From NCBI GenBank assembly GCA_014802325.1, contig JAAVCK010000009.1, positions 1-64,000 of the forward strand: 64,000 nt of DNA, read 5' to 3'. Made by a program: the position numbers and the translations under genes. This stretch comes from Bacteroides sp. Its GTDB lineage: Bacteria > Bacteroidota > Bacteroidia > Bacteroidales > Muribaculaceae. Below are positions 37,531 to 46,761 of this stretch, piece after piece. The notes below the pieces were generated by a model that worked only from the letters and a program-made list of their open reading frames with translations, had not been told where the DNA came from and did no database searches. Position 1 is the stretch's first letter. Every line of letters starts with the position of its first letter.

Positions 37531-39267
37531 ATGAAAAGACTCCCCTACGCAATTTTACTGTTTCTTCTTGTATTTGCTTCAGCTGCATCAGGCTGGTCCA
37601 AGAGCAAAAACAAGAACCAGATAGAGGCCGACACACGCAAGGCTGACTATTTCTATCTCGAAGCTCTCCGCTCGAAGGCTTTAGGCAATGACGACGCATC
37701 GTTTGACCTGCTCACACGTGCGCTGAGCCTCAACCCCGACGACGAGAATATAAAGCTCGAATATGCCAACTATAAGCTCGCGCTGTCAAACGGAGACCTT
37801 CGCGAAGCCAAAGCTGCCATATCGGCCATAGGCGATTATTATAGTCTTCACCCCGACGATTACTACACGGCCATATCCTACGCATTCCTTCTCGAAAAAA
37901 TAGGACAATACGGCACGGCAGGCGACGTGCTGACCAATCTGCACCACCGCTATCCCGATAAGATTGATCTTGCTTTCCGACTGGCTGATTTCCTCACTAC
38001 CTACGGCGACTCCGTGGCTCGCGGGAATGCCTTGAAAATGTTTGACACTATCGAAGAGGCTAACGGTCTTGACTTCGCTGTGACAACCAAAAAGATGCAG
38101 CTCCACAGGATTAATAATGACACCACAGCCGTAATCAGTGAGGCCTTACGACTGTATCATACCAATCCGGCCGAACCGGAGTATAACATTTTCATGGGAC
38201 AGGTCTACTCGATATTTCAGGAAAATGATTCGGCGCTCGCTTTCCTCAACCGCTCAATCGAGCTTGACCCATCCAACGGTCTTTCATACTACTCGCTTGC
38301 AAATTTTTATCTTGCGCAAGGCGACACGATTTCATATAACCGTGAGATACGCAAAGCGCTGTCTCACGACAATCTTGACTTCGCCAACAAGATGTCGATA
38401 CTCCAGTCGTTTGTTCACGACGCTTATAACCCCGCGCAACTCGATACGCTGCTCTCAACTATGGTAGAACTTCATCCACATGAAAGTGCCATACATGAAG
38501 CATATGCCTCGGCACTCGTAAGCGAGAAAGATTATGTAAAAGCGGCCGAAGAAATGCAGCTTGCACTGGATCTCGACCCCGACAACGAAAACGGTTGGCG
38601 TCTGCTGGCATCGCTCTACTTCCAGAATCAAGATCTTCCCAAAGCGCAGGCCGCCCTCGAAAAGGCACGCCACTTTTTCCCTGAAAACGCTCAGTTTCCC
38701 ATCCAACTCGGAGCTCTGTTTTCAGAGAAAAAAGATTATGACACCGCCGAGCGCTATCTTGACGAAGCCGAGCAACTGACCGAAGATAACGCCGAAAACC
38801 TCAGCGATATTTATTCCATGAGAGCTAATATTCTCATTGCCAAGGGTGATACAATAGCAGCCACAGAGCAATACAGCCGCGCTATAAAACTCAACCCCGA
38901 CAATATTTCGGCTATGAACAATTATGCTTATCATCTGGCATGTATTGATCGAGATCTACCTACGGCTCTTTCAATGATTGAGCAGGTTATCGAGGCTGAG
39001 CCCGACAATGCGTCATGGCTCGACACTTACGCATGGGTACTTTTCAAAATGAAAAATTACGAACGTGCGCTCGAACTAATCGACAAGGCGCTCGAACTTA
39101 ACGGCGACGCTGAGTCGGCCGAAATATTCGAGCATGCGGGCGACATATACTTCATGAATGCCCGCCCGGACGAAGCTCTCGGTTTCTGGAAGAAAGCACT
39201 TGAAATATCTCCCGACAGCGAGTTGCTTCAGCGAAAGGTGAAACAGAAAACATTCTTCTTCAAGTAA
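37531..39267 (+). CDS. Tetratricopeptide-repeat protein, exported
   Basis: A 578-residue protein with a signal peptide (ILLFLLVFASAASGWS) and at least ten TPR-like repeats across residues 40-570. Canonical units are visible: NDDASFDLLTRALSLNPDD, NDSALAFLNRSIELDPSNG, EDYVKAAEEMQ-like and YERALELIDKALELNGDA. TPR arrays mediate protein contacts. It forms a rightward operon with dut, a DUF4292 lipoprotein (2-base gap) and envC-like gene, suggesting a periplasmic scaffold in envelope biogenesis; partners are unknown. Confidence 0.85.
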   Translation: MKRLPYAILLFLLVFASAASGWSKSKNKNQIEADTRKADYFYLEALRSKALGNDDASFDLLTRALSLNPDDENIKLEYANYKLALSNGDLREAKAAISAIGDYYSLHPDDYYTAISYAFLLEKIGQYGTAGDVLTNLHHRYPDKIDLAFRLADFLTTYGDSVARGNALKMFDTIEEANGLDFAVTTKKMQLHRINNDTTAVISEALRLYHTNPAEPEYNIFMGQVYSIFQENDSALAFLNRSIELDPSNGLSYYSLANFYLAQGDTISYNREIRKALSHDNLDFANKMSILQSFVHDAYNPAQLDTLLSTMVELHPHESAIHEAYASALVSEKDYVKAAEEMQLALDLDPDNENGWRLLASLYFQNQDLPKAQAALEKARHFFPENAQFPIQLGALFSEKKDYDTAERYLDEAEQLTEDNAENLSDIYSMRANILIAKGDTIAATEQYSRAIKLNPDNISAMNNYAYHLACIDRDLPTALSMIEQVIEAEPDNASWLDTYAWVLFKMKNYERALELIDKALELNGDAESAEIFEHAGDIYFMNARPDEALGFWKKALEISPDSELLQRKVKQKTFFFK

Positions 39268-39269
39268 CC

Positions 39270-40103
39270 ATGAAGGTCAAAGCGTTACGTATTCTGACAT
39301 ATATCACACTCACATTGTCGGCATTGACCGGTTGCCGCTCGTCGCACCCGTCGGTCAGCGACCGCGGACAGACCACCGGCAGTCCGAAAGAGCGCATGGA
39401 AGCTCTTGCCGCAACCTACGCATCGTCACCCCTTCGCCCCTACTCCGTACCTGTGACTCTGAATCTTCTTGCACCTTCAAACGCCAAAGTGTCGGGCACA
39501 ATGTATGTAGCTCCTGATAAATACATATATTTCTCCGCAAGATTTCTCGGAATTGAAGTAGGTAATGTGATGATTACACCAGACTCCGTATTTGCAAGAA
39601 TCAAGCCGGGCAAAATGTATCTTGCCGAATCGTCGGAGGCCGTCACAAAGATACTTCCGGTTACACTCGGACAGCTACAGGATCTGCTGCTCGGGCGCGT
39701 GGTCATTCCCGGACATCCCGTGATCGACCGTAACGCGATAGCCGATTGCAAGCTGAAAAGTGGTGACGAGCAGTGGACCATTAGCCCCAACCACCTGCCT
39801 AAAGGTATCGCCATGACATATATCATGGATTCTTCTACTGACCATATAGCCATGCTCGTAGCGGAAGCCGACGGCAATAAAGCCACTATGTCGCAGGACA
39901 ACTTCCGCTCTACTACCTTCGGCGAACTACCGCAGGAAATAACCTTACGAGCCGCAGCCGGCAAAAAGGATTTATCAGCATCCATGACATTCAATTACTC
40001 AAAGCTCAACACAGATGCCAAGGTCGATAAATCATGGACTACACCAAAAGGATATACACGTGTCACCGCGGCGCAGGTAATGAAAGCTCTGTCAAATCTG
40101 TAA
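39270..40103 (+). CDS. DUF4292 lipoprotein
   Basis: A 277-residue lipoprotein with lipobox LTGC (Cys22). The mature part follows the DUF4292 pattern, a LolA/LolB-like half-barrel: KVSGTMYVAPDKYIYFSARFLGIEVGNVMITPDSVFAR, here in pieces, then LAESSEAV and a C-terminal VTLRAAAGKKDLSASMTFNYSKL-like strand set. Likely binds lipid or lipoprotein in the periplasm. It lies between the TPR gene and the EnvC-like gene, a conserved order in Bacteroidota as I recall. Confidence 0.8.
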   Translation: MKVKALRILTYITLTLSALTGCRSSHPSVSDRGQTTGSPKERMEALAATYASSPLRPYSVPVTLNLLAPSNAKVSGTMYVAPDKYIYFSARFLGIEVGNVMITPDSVFARIKPGKMYLAESSEAVTKILPVTLGQLQDLLLGRVVIPGHPVIDRNAIADCKLKSGDEQWTISPNHLPKGIAMTYIMDSSTDHIAMLVAEADGNKATMSQDNFRSTTFGELPQEITLRAAAGKKDLSASMTFNYSKLNTDAKVDKSWTTPKGYTRVTAAQVMKALSNL

Positions 40104-40112
40104 CAACTACTT

Positions 40113-41480
40113 ATGCGCTATAAATTTCGCCTTCTTTTCATAGCTCTCGCTGCCATAATGTGTATGGCCGGCACTGACATCGCATGGTCACAGAAAAAGA
40201 AAAAATCTTCTAAGAAGGCGCCCGGCATTGAATCGGTTTCGGCTGAGAAAAAGAAAAACGAACAGAGTATGCGCAACACGTCTGCTCAAATCGAAGCAAA
40301 AAAGGCTGAAATCAACCGCCAGCTTTCGAGGCTCAATAATCTTAATGCCGAGATTGAGGAAAACCGACGCACTCTCGATCGCCTGTCGGTGGTGAGCGAC
40401 TCTATTACTCAGCTTGCTGAAGCCACAGCCGACTCCGTAACTGTCATGTCTCAGCAGGTAGAAGATCTGCGAAAGTCATATGTAGAGTCACTGCGCCGTC
40501 TCCAGCCCTATGACCGCAGCCGTACCACCATGTCGTTTATCTTCTCGTCAAAGGACTTTGTGACGCTTCAGCGACGTCTGCGCTATCTTAAGCAATTCTC
40601 TCTATGGCGTCAGAAACGTGCCGACGCCATGACGGCCTCACTTGATTCGCTCGAATCGAAGCGCCGACACCTGACACTGCTTGAGCAAAAGTCCACAGCC
40701 TTAATCCAACGTACTGCCGAAGCGCAGGAACGACTCGACAGTAACCGCAAGGGAGCTGAGGAAATTGTAGAATCGCTCCGCAAAGATGAGAAATCACTCC
40801 GCGCCGTGCTGGAGCAGCAGAAGCAACAGGCGCGAATACTTGATCAGCGTCTTGACAAACTCATAGCTGAAGAGCAAGCCCGAATAGCACGCGAGCAGGA
40901 AGCCGAACGCAAGCGTAAAGCCGAATCAGCGCGGACAAAAAGCGATAAGGGCAAGACAAAAGAATCGTCAAAACCCGCCACTACGCCTGCCGCCAAGACT
41001 CCCGTCCCTGCCGCTACTCCCGTCCGCCCCTCTATGACCGAAGCATCGGATGTAGAAAATCTTGGCGGCACATTCGCACAAAACAAAGGCAAACTGCCTT
41101 TCCCCATATCAGGTAAATATCGTATAATCGGTAAGTTCGGACGGCAGCCCCACCCCTCTATGCCGAAAGTAGAGATAGAAAACTCAGGTATCGATATCGA
41201 GACGGCTGCCGGAGCATCGGCAAGAGCCGTATTTGAGGGTAAAGTATCGGCTATATTCAAAGAAGACGGATACAACTCCATAGTAATGATACGCCACGGA
41301 AGCTACATCACTATCTACGCCGGCATAGACAATGTCAGCGTGAAAAACGGCGAAAAGATAAAAGCCGGACAGACTATCGGCAAAGTTAACACTGATGCCA
41401 CACGCGGTATCCCCGTACTACACTTCGAGATACGCAACGAGCGCACAAAACTTAATCCTCTCCAGTGGCTCGGCCATTGA
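40113..41480 (+). CDS. envC: EnvC-like murein hydrolase activator (degenerate LytM domain)
   Basis: A 455-residue exported protein: signal peptide, a long Lys/Glu-rich coiled coil (about residues 40-275), a Pro/Ala/Thr linker, then an M23/LytM domain (fold residues GKYRIIGKFGRQPHP, GIDIETAAGASARA, IMIRHG-like VMIRHG, YAGIDNVSVKNG, AGQTIGKV). The zinc ligands look lost: H.GID reads NSGID and HLHFE reads VLHFE. Like E. coli EnvC, it probably activates amidases for cell separation instead of cutting peptidoglycan. Its end overlaps the opposing glycosyltransferase gene by 29 bases. Confidence 0.85.
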   Translation: MRYKFRLLFIALAAIMCMAGTDIAWSQKKKKSSKKAPGIESVSAEKKKNEQSMRNTSAQIEAKKAEINRQLSRLNNLNAEIEENRRTLDRLSVVSDSITQLAEATADSVTVMSQQVEDLRKSYVESLRRLQPYDRSRTTMSFIFSSKDFVTLQRRLRYLKQFSLWRQKRADAMTASLDSLESKRRHLTLLEQKSTALIQRTAEAQERLDSNRKGAEEIVESLRKDEKSLRAVLEQQKQQARILDQRLDKLIAEEQARIAREQEAERKRKAESARTKSDKGKTKESSKPATTPAAKTPVPAATPVRPSMTEASDVENLGGTFAQNKGKLPFPISGKYRIIGKFGRQPHPSMPKVEIENSGIDIETAAGASARAVFEGKVSAIFKEDGYNSIVMIRHGSYITIYAGIDNVSVKNGEKIKAGQTIGKVNTDATRGIPVLHFEIRNERTKLNPLQWLGH

Positions 41481-42492
41481 TTATGTCAATTGACTTGGAA
41501 AGCGCCTCAAGAGTAAATCCGCCCTCAGCCAGTTTGGCTGAAACTTTATAAGCGTTTGCTCTCATCCGGGCATAACGCTCAGGAGAGATTCCTGCAAGAA
41601 CCTCCTGAATATTGCGTAGCGAAGAAACGCAGATACCTACGTCGAGCCGTTTCACTATATCAGCGAGGGCAGCTTTATCCCATATTATCACCGGGATACC
41701 GGCCCGGAGATACATCGAAGTCTTATGCGGAGCATTGTATTGCAGATATTCACCAAGCGGACCTGCACCTTCATCTAACGAATCGCCATACCACACCATG
41801 CCGTAATCGCCGGCGGCTTCCCCTATCAACGTATCAGAATCCACCTGTCCCATAGCTTTGATATTACCGGGTGCAGGAGTCTCCACGCCATTGCCATACA
41901 ATATGATATCAACACCCGGTGCCACTTCGGCAAGCGAATAAATCCATCCGTTGGCCTTACGTGAACAGTTGCCTGCAAACATTAGCGAAGTTCGGCCGCG
42001 TGACAGGCCTTCCACCTCGCGGGCAGCGTGTGCCGACAGGTAGTCGAACAGACCGAGCACTACCATCGGAACAGTAACACCACGATCCTTAAGCCACTGC
42101 AACATGGCACGTGAATGCACTATTACCACACTTGACTTATTGAGCCTGCCCACTTCTTCAGCCTCAGTAAGTTTCTTGCGCCTAAAACTGCCCAAATCAT
42201 GTATGAGGGTCACTACTTTTGCTCCGCGCTCAGCAGCTTTCCTCACCACATAGTCATAATACTTTTTAAGCGGATACTGCACTACAACTATATCGCCCCG
42301 GCGCATCCTGTTAACACCACGCATCACACTGGCAAGCGTCTTGAAATACGCCACAAGCGAGTTAGAACTCCGACCCTGCGTCAACCCGAGGTTGACAAAT
42401 TCAGCGCCCGACATTATGGCCTCAATATCAGTCTTGGCCTTATCGCCTGCCGTATTGGTGTGCCGATAGTTTTTTGATATATAGCATTTCAT
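41452..42492 (-). CDS. GT-B-type glycosyltransferase (galactofuranosyl/Gtf3-like)
   Basis: A 346-residue cytoplasmic enzyme that resembles the galactofuranosyltransferase/Gtf3-like family: an N-terminal CYISKNYRHTNTAGDKAKTD segment, DIVVVQYPLKKYY, VVTLIHDLGSFR, then a C-terminal nucleotide-sugar half with LMFAGNCSRKANG, GMVWYGDSLDEGAGPLGEYLQYN-type stretch, and PHKTSMYLRAGIPVIIWD. Probably acts on a surface polysaccharide. Isolated from other sugar genes. Its 3' end overlaps envC by 29 bases in convergent orientation. Donor and acceptor are unknown. Confidence 0.78.
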   Translation of the reverse strand: MKCYISKNYRHTNTAGDKAKTDIEAIMSGAEFVNLGLTQGRSSNSLVAYFKTLASVMRGVNRMRRGDIVVVQYPLKKYYDYVVRKAAERGAKVVTLIHDLGSFRRKKLTEAEEVGRLNKSSVVIVHSRAMLQWLKDRGVTVPMVVLGLFDYLSAHAAREVEGLSRGRTSLMFAGNCSRKANGWIYSLAEVAPGVDIILYGNGVETPAPGNIKAMGQVDSDTLIGEAAGDYGMVWYGDSLDEGAGPLGEYLQYNAPHKTSMYLRAGIPVIIWDKAALADIVKRLDVGICVSSLRNIQEVLAGISPERYARMRANAYKVSAKLAEGGFTLEALSKSIDIINGRATGED

Positions 42493-42510
42493 AGACTCAG
42501 TATCCGTAAT

Positions 42511-42548
42511 TTTTTAAAAAAGTGGCGCCGGTATATCACCCGACGCCG
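42511..42548 (-). terminator. Terminator downstream of the CoA-transferase gene
   Basis: On the minus strand a hairpin ggcgtcgg/ccggcgcc (42540-42547 with 42524-42531, one mismatch) is followed by a run of T. It separates the CoA-transferase from the glycosyltransferase gene. Confidence 0.65.
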
Positions 42549-42596
42549 ACTATTACATCAGAATTGAATATTTTTATTGAAAACTATTTTTCGGAA

Positions 42597-44093
42597 TCAC
42601 TTCACGAAATCAGCCCAGTTGACATTGCGCATATCGCCACTTGAGAGGAACTCGGTGTGGAATGCAAGCGATGCCTGAAGGGTGTGGGGAGTCTGACCTG
42701 AAGAGCCGAGCTTGAGGTAATCGTTGAGCAGTTCGCGATACATCGGGTGAGCGCAGTTATTGATGATCTCATGAGCGCGCTGCACGGGGTCTTTGCCACG
42801 GAGATCGGCGATACCCTGATCAGTGACAAGGATGTCGACCGAATGTTCTGAATGGTCCACATGCGATACCATAGGCACGATGTTGCTGATCTTACCCTCC
42901 TTAGTGATCGACGGACAAGAGAAGATAGATATGTAAGCGTTGCGGGTGAAGTCGCCCGAACCGCCGATACCATTCATCATCTTTGTGCCGGTGACATGTG
43001 TTGAGTTGATATTACCGAATATATCAGCTTCGAGAGCGGTATTCATAGCTATAACACCGAGTCGGCGAATAACCTCGGGGCTGTTGGAGATTTCGGCAGG
43101 ACGAATCACCACGTGCTCCTTGAAAAATTCGATATTGTCGATCACTTCATCCTCTACGTCGTTTGACACTGTAAGAGCGCAGGTGCTACCGAATTTGCAG
43201 CGACCCTTCTTCATGAGGTCTATCACGGCATCCTGGATCACCTCGGTGTACATGGCAAACGGAGGTATTTCTTTGGCATCGGCCAGACCGTAGAGCACAG
43301 CGTTGGCCACATTGCCTACACCTGACTGTATGGGCAGGAACGATGAGGGTATGCGACCCGCCTTCATTTCTCCGATGAGGAATGAGCATACATTTGCACC
43401 GATCTTCATGGTAGTCTCGTCGAGAGTGGTAAAGGGCTTTACTCCTTCATAATTATCACTCATCACCACACCTACTATTTTCTCGGGATCAAGTTTCAGC
43501 ACGGGCGAACCAATACGGTCGCTGGGCTTGAAGATGGGAATTTCGCCACGGTTGGGAGGATCGAGAGGAAGATATATATCATGCAGTCCGTAAAGAGAGT
43601 GACGGTATTTCTCATTAAGCTCGATTATGATTTTCTTGGCGCGCGAAGCATAAGTTGGCACGTTACCGACACCTGTTCCTACCACGCAAGTTCCGTCGTC
43701 CTGAATATCCGAAACCTCGATCACTGCGATATCAAGATCGCCATAGAAACCATAGCGCATCTTCTGCGCAAGTTCGGAAAGGTGGAGATCGAAATAATGA
43801 GCATCGTGAGAGTTGATGCGCTTGCGCAGATCCGGAAGGTTCTGATAAGGCGTACGGATGCCTATGGCGTTGGCACGGGCCAGCACACCGTCACAGCGGT
43901 CAGAAGTAGACGCACCTGAGAATATATTGATTTTGAAGGGGTGACCTTCTTCATGAAGCTTTTCGGCTCTCTCGGCAAGAGCTACTGTAACAACCTTGGG
44001 AGCACCGGGAGCGGTAAAACCGGAGAAGCCTACATTGTCGCCGTTCTTGAATATTTCAGCGGCTTCCTGCGGGGTCAAGATAGGAAATCTCAT
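42597..44093 (-). CDS. Succinate:acetate CoA-transferase / acetyl-CoA hydrolase family
   Basis: A 498-residue class I CoA-transferase. N-terminal NVGFSGFTAPGAPKVV, the middle SGVGNVANAVLYGL, and GTKMMNGIGGSGDFTRNAYIS near residue 390 are typical of succinyl-CoA:acetate transferases (AarC/Cat1-like), which exchange CoA between succinate and acetate or propionate in fermentative metabolism. A catalytic Glu is expected in the FGNINSTHV-preceding segment (ALEADIFGN). Single gene, with its own terminator. The family is secure, but the preferred acid is inferred. Confidence 0.88.
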   Translation of the reverse strand: MRFPILTPQEAAEIFKNGDNVGFSGFTAPGAPKVVTVALAERAEKLHEEGHPFKINIFSGASTSDRCDGVLARANAIGIRTPYQNLPDLRKRINSHDAHYFDLHLSELAQKMRYGFYGDLDIAVIEVSDIQDDGTCVVGTGVGNVPTYASRAKKIIIELNEKYRHSLYGLHDIYLPLDPPNRGEIPIFKPSDRIGSPVLKLDPEKIVGVVMSDNYEGVKPFTTLDETTMKIGANVCSFLIGEMKAGRIPSSFLPIQSGVGNVANAVLYGLADAKEIPPFAMYTEVIQDAVIDLMKKGRCKFGSTCALTVSNDVEDEVIDNIEFFKEHVVIRPAEISNSPEVIRRLGVIAMNTALEADIFGNINSTHVTGTKMMNGIGGSGDFTRNAYISIFSCPSITKEGKISNIVPMVSHVDHSEHSVDILVTDQGIADLRGKDPVQRAHEIINNCAHPMYRELLNDYLKLGSSGQTPHTLQASLAFHTEFLSSGDMRNVNWADFVK

Positions 44094-44127
44094 GAGTATT
44101 TTAAATGGTATTTTTTATATGATTGGA

Positions 44128-44505
44128 TTAATCTTTAAATTTCGGAGTGATAATCTGTGCGTCAATTATAGCCTGACGCCAGCGGGCAAAGTGTGCTGCC
44201 ACGGCCTCATCGTCAGCTTGACTGAGTGCTACGGGCGCATCCTCTACAGGTTCATGCGGCACAGCACACTGTCCTTCTTCAAACAGCGGTTTTGCTGTGG
44301 GCTTGGGTGTGGTATATTTTACTGCCGGAGCAGGAGCTGGCGGCACGTTGATTGTTTTATAGCCATGGTCAACCTCCTGACGGCGTGTGACAGTGCGACT
44401 GCCTTTTTCCGGCTCTCGCTGACCACTGCTTTTATGTCGGTTTTCAAGCCATTTGGCACCAATACCGATAAGCACCGTGAGGATTATGGCTATTACATCT
44501 TCCAT
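44128..44505 (-). CDS. Small membrane-anchored protein of unknown function
   Basis: A 125-residue protein with one N-terminal membrane helix (VIAIILTVLIGIGAKWL), a Lys/Arg/Pro-rich middle likely disordered in the cytoplasm, and a short helical C-terminus (EAVAAHFARWRQAIIDAQIITPKFKD split as AHFARWRQAI and AQIITPKFKD). No family recognised. It has an excellent promoter (44533-44540 and 44561-44564) shared as mirror image with miaB, which supports a real gene. The CoA-transferase begins 34 bases downstream, so both may share a transcript. Confidence 0.65.
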   Translation of the reverse strand: MEDVIAIILTVLIGIGAKWLENRHKSSGQREPEKGSRTVTRRQEVDHGYKTINVPPAPAPAVKYTTPKPTAKPLFEEGQCAVPHEPVEDAPVALSQADDEAVAAHFARWRQAIIDAQIITPKFKD

Positions 44506-44521
44506 TTAGAATTATTTTTCG

Positions 44522-44564
44522 TAATTTTGCAGCAAAATTAATTATTATCACGCTCAAAAACAAA
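44522..44564. promoter_or_regulatory. Palindromic bidirectional promoter between the small membrane gene and miaB
   Basis: TAATTTTGC-A-GCAAAATTA (44522-44540) is a perfect inverted repeat with a one-base centre. It contains a -7 TAATTTTG for the plus strand and another for the minus strand, overlapping each other. For the minus direction a -33 TTTG (complement of 44561-44564) lies exactly 20 bases away; for the plus direction no clear -33 is seen. Polymerases cannot occupy both at once. Confidence 0.6.
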
Positions 44565-44612
44565 CTTCCGGGGGTAAAAATACCATACCGTCGGGTGTGA
44601 ATCATTTTATAT

Positions 44613-45956
44613 ATGACAATGAACGATAACAAACACCTCTATATCGAGACCTACGGTTGCCAGATGAATGTGGCCGACAGTGAGGTCGTAGCAGCAATCA
44701 TGCAAACCATAGGCTACGACATAGCCGACAATATCGACGAAGCCGATGCGGTACTTCTCAACACATGTTCGATACGCGACAATGCCGAACAGAAAATTAT
44801 TTCGCGCCTGGCATTTCTCAATTCTCTGCGCCGCAAGCGCGGTAAGAGCCAAGGCCTGACAATAGGTGTGATCGGTTGCATGGCCGAGCGAGTGAAAGAT
44901 GACCTCATATCCAACCACGGAGTAGACCTTGTTGCCGGACCTGACTCTTATCTCGACCTTCCCAACCTGTTCTCGGCCGTAGAAGCAGGCAACAAAGCTG
45001 TAAATGTTGATCTCTCCACCACCGAAACTTACCGCGATGTAATTCCGGTGAGGATAGGTGGCGCTCTTGTATCGGGGTTCGTCAGCATCATGCGTGGCTG
45101 CAATAACTTCTGCTCCTACTGCATAGTACCTTATACACGCGGACGGGAGCGCTCGCGCAGCATCGACAGCATACTCAACGAAGTGGCCGACCTGCGCGCC
45201 CGCGGCTATCGCGAGGTGACGCTGCTGGGTCAGAATGTCAACTCGTATCGCTTCACCACTGCGGATGGCGAGGTGATAGACTTCGCCACGCTGCTTGCAC
45301 GTGTAGCCGAAGCGGCTCCGGATATGCGTGTCCGCTTTACCACATCGCATCCCAAGGATATGAGCGACGATACCATCGACACCATTGCCCGCTATCCGAA
45401 TATCTGCAATCATATACACCTGCCGGTGCAGTCAGGCAGCAATAAGGTGCTTAAGGCCATGAACCGCAAGTATACCCGCGAGTGGTATCTTGACCGCATA
45501 AAGGCTATAAGAGAGCGTATACCCGACTGCGGTATTTCATCCGACCTTTTTACCGGATTTCACGACGAAACCGAAGAGGATTTTCAGCTCACTCTTGATC
45601 TGATGAAGGAGGTGGGGTTTGATTCTTCATTTATGTTTAAATACTCCGAACGACCCGGCACCCTGGCTTCACGCGAGATGCCCGACAATGTGCCGGAAGA
45701 TGTGAAAATCGAACGTCTCAACCGAATGATAGCACTCCAGAACGAACTCTCGCGCGAGAGCAATAGCCGTGATGAGGGCAAGATATTCGATGTACTTGTA
45801 GAGGGCGTGGCCAAGCGTAGTAAAGAGCAGATGGTCGGCCGCACGCAGCAAAACAAATCCGTGGTATTTCCTCGTGGTGATGTGAAAGTAGGTCAGACAG
45901 TCAAAGTCAAAATCATCGATTCTTCGTCTGCCACATTGATCGGAGAATTAGTCTGA
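44613..45956 (+). CDS. miaB: tRNA-2-methylthio-N6-dimethylallyladenosine synthase
   Basis: A 447-residue radical-SAM enzyme adding the methylthio group to i6A37 of tRNAs. N-terminal methylthiotransferase domain with Cys ligands in YGCQMN, NTCSIRDNAE and IGCMAER; radical-SAM motif CNNFCSYC (CxxxCxxC); C-terminal TRAM domain (GRTQQNKSVVFP). The ATG at 44613 or 44619 could start it. The InaA-like kinase gene follows after 7 bases. Confidence 0.96.
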   Translation: MTMNDNKHLYIETYGCQMNVADSEVVAAIMQTIGYDIADNIDEADAVLLNTCSIRDNAEQKIISRLAFLNSLRRKRGKSQGLTIGVIGCMAERVKDDLISNHGVDLVAGPDSYLDLPNLFSAVEAGNKAVNVDLSTTETYRDVIPVRIGGALVSGFVSIMRGCNNFCSYCIVPYTRGRERSRSIDSILNEVADLRARGYREVTLLGQNVNSYRFTTADGEVIDFATLLARVAEAAPDMRVRFTTSHPKDMSDDTIDTIARYPNICNHIHLPVQSGSNKVLKAMNRKYTREWYLDRIKAIRERIPDCGISSDLFTGFHDETEEDFQLTLDLMKEVGFDSSFMFKYSERPGTLASREMPDNVPEDVKIERLNRMIALQNELSRESNSRDEGKIFDVLVEGVAKRSKEQMVGRTQQNKSVVFPRGDVKVGQTVKVKIIDSSSATLIGELV

Positions 45957-45963
45957 CTGCCCT

Positions 45964-46725
45964 ATGGAAAGCTATAATATAGTAATTAACGAGTCATACG
46001 AGCATCTGCGTCCGCTGATTGCCGCTATCGTCAAAGGGCAAAGACCTGCCGACGCCGCAGACATATACCGCGGCAGAAACACGCTCTACCGCACTCAGCT
46101 CGATGGTGTGGATGCCGTGGTGAAGGATTTCAAGACACCCAACCTGTTAAACCGATGGGTATACACTAACCTTCGTCAGAGCAAAGCCCGACGCAGCTAT
46201 GAAAATGCCATGAAAATGATGGCGGCCGGATTTCTCTCTCCCGAGCCGATAGCCTTCGGCGAACATAAGGTCAACGGCCAACTGCGTCACAGCTATTACA
46301 TATCACGCAATCTAGTAGGAGCGACCGAAATGCGCCACTGGAAAAATTTTGGCTGCATCGACACTCTCCTCCCCGCTTTTGCGGCAGAAATGCTCCGTCT
46401 GCATCAGGCCGGAATCTACCATCGCGATTTCTCACCCGGCAATATTCTTTTCACGGGCGACGCCGAGCACGGATATCGATTCCACTATGTCGATCTCAAC
46501 CGTATTAATTTCGACGTCCATAATCCCCGCATACTCAACCGTATGTTCCGCGCTATCCAGTGGCCTGACCTTGATGAGACCCGCCATTTGGCACGATTAT
46601 ATGCCGACGCCGCAGGCAAAGATCCGCAGGCTATGGAAGCGATAGCTACCGACGAATACAATGGCTATAAGCGCAGTCTGGAATTCCGCACAGCTCTAAA
46701 AAATATTTTCAGAAAGAAAAAGTGA
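45964..46725 (+). CDS. InaA/WaaP-like lipopolysaccharide kinase family protein
   Basis: A 253-residue protein kinase-like fold member. Visible motifs: a Lys in VDAVVKDFKTP, the catalytic loop YHRDFSPGNILF (HRD...N), and a metal-binding Asp in YVDLNRINFD. Such proteins phosphorylate heptose or Kdo in the LPS core in relatives. It lies 7 bases after miaB. Given nearby lptD, a role in LPS core modification is plausible but unproven. Confidence 0.82.
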   Translation: MESYNIVINESYEHLRPLIAAIVKGQRPADAADIYRGRNTLYRTQLDGVDAVVKDFKTPNLLNRWVYTNLRQSKARRSYENAMKMMAAGFLSPEPIAFGEHKVNGQLRHSYYISRNLVGATEMRHWKNFGCIDTLLPAFAAEMLRLHQAGIYHRDFSPGNILFTGDAEHGYRFHYVDLNRINFDVHNPRILNRMFRAIQWPDLDETRHLARLYADAAGKDPQAMEAIATDEYNGYKRSLEFRTALKNIFRKKK

Positions 46726-46731
46726 CGTTGC

Positions 46732-46749
46732 CCCGAATGTAACTTCGGG
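46732..46749. terminator. Small hairpin between convergent genes
   Basis: cccgaa (46732-46737) pairs with ttcggg (46744-46749) in the 36-base gap between the convergent kinase and lptD genes. Short, so only a modest candidate. Confidence 0.4.
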
Positions 46750-46761
46750 CGCACCGGCTTG

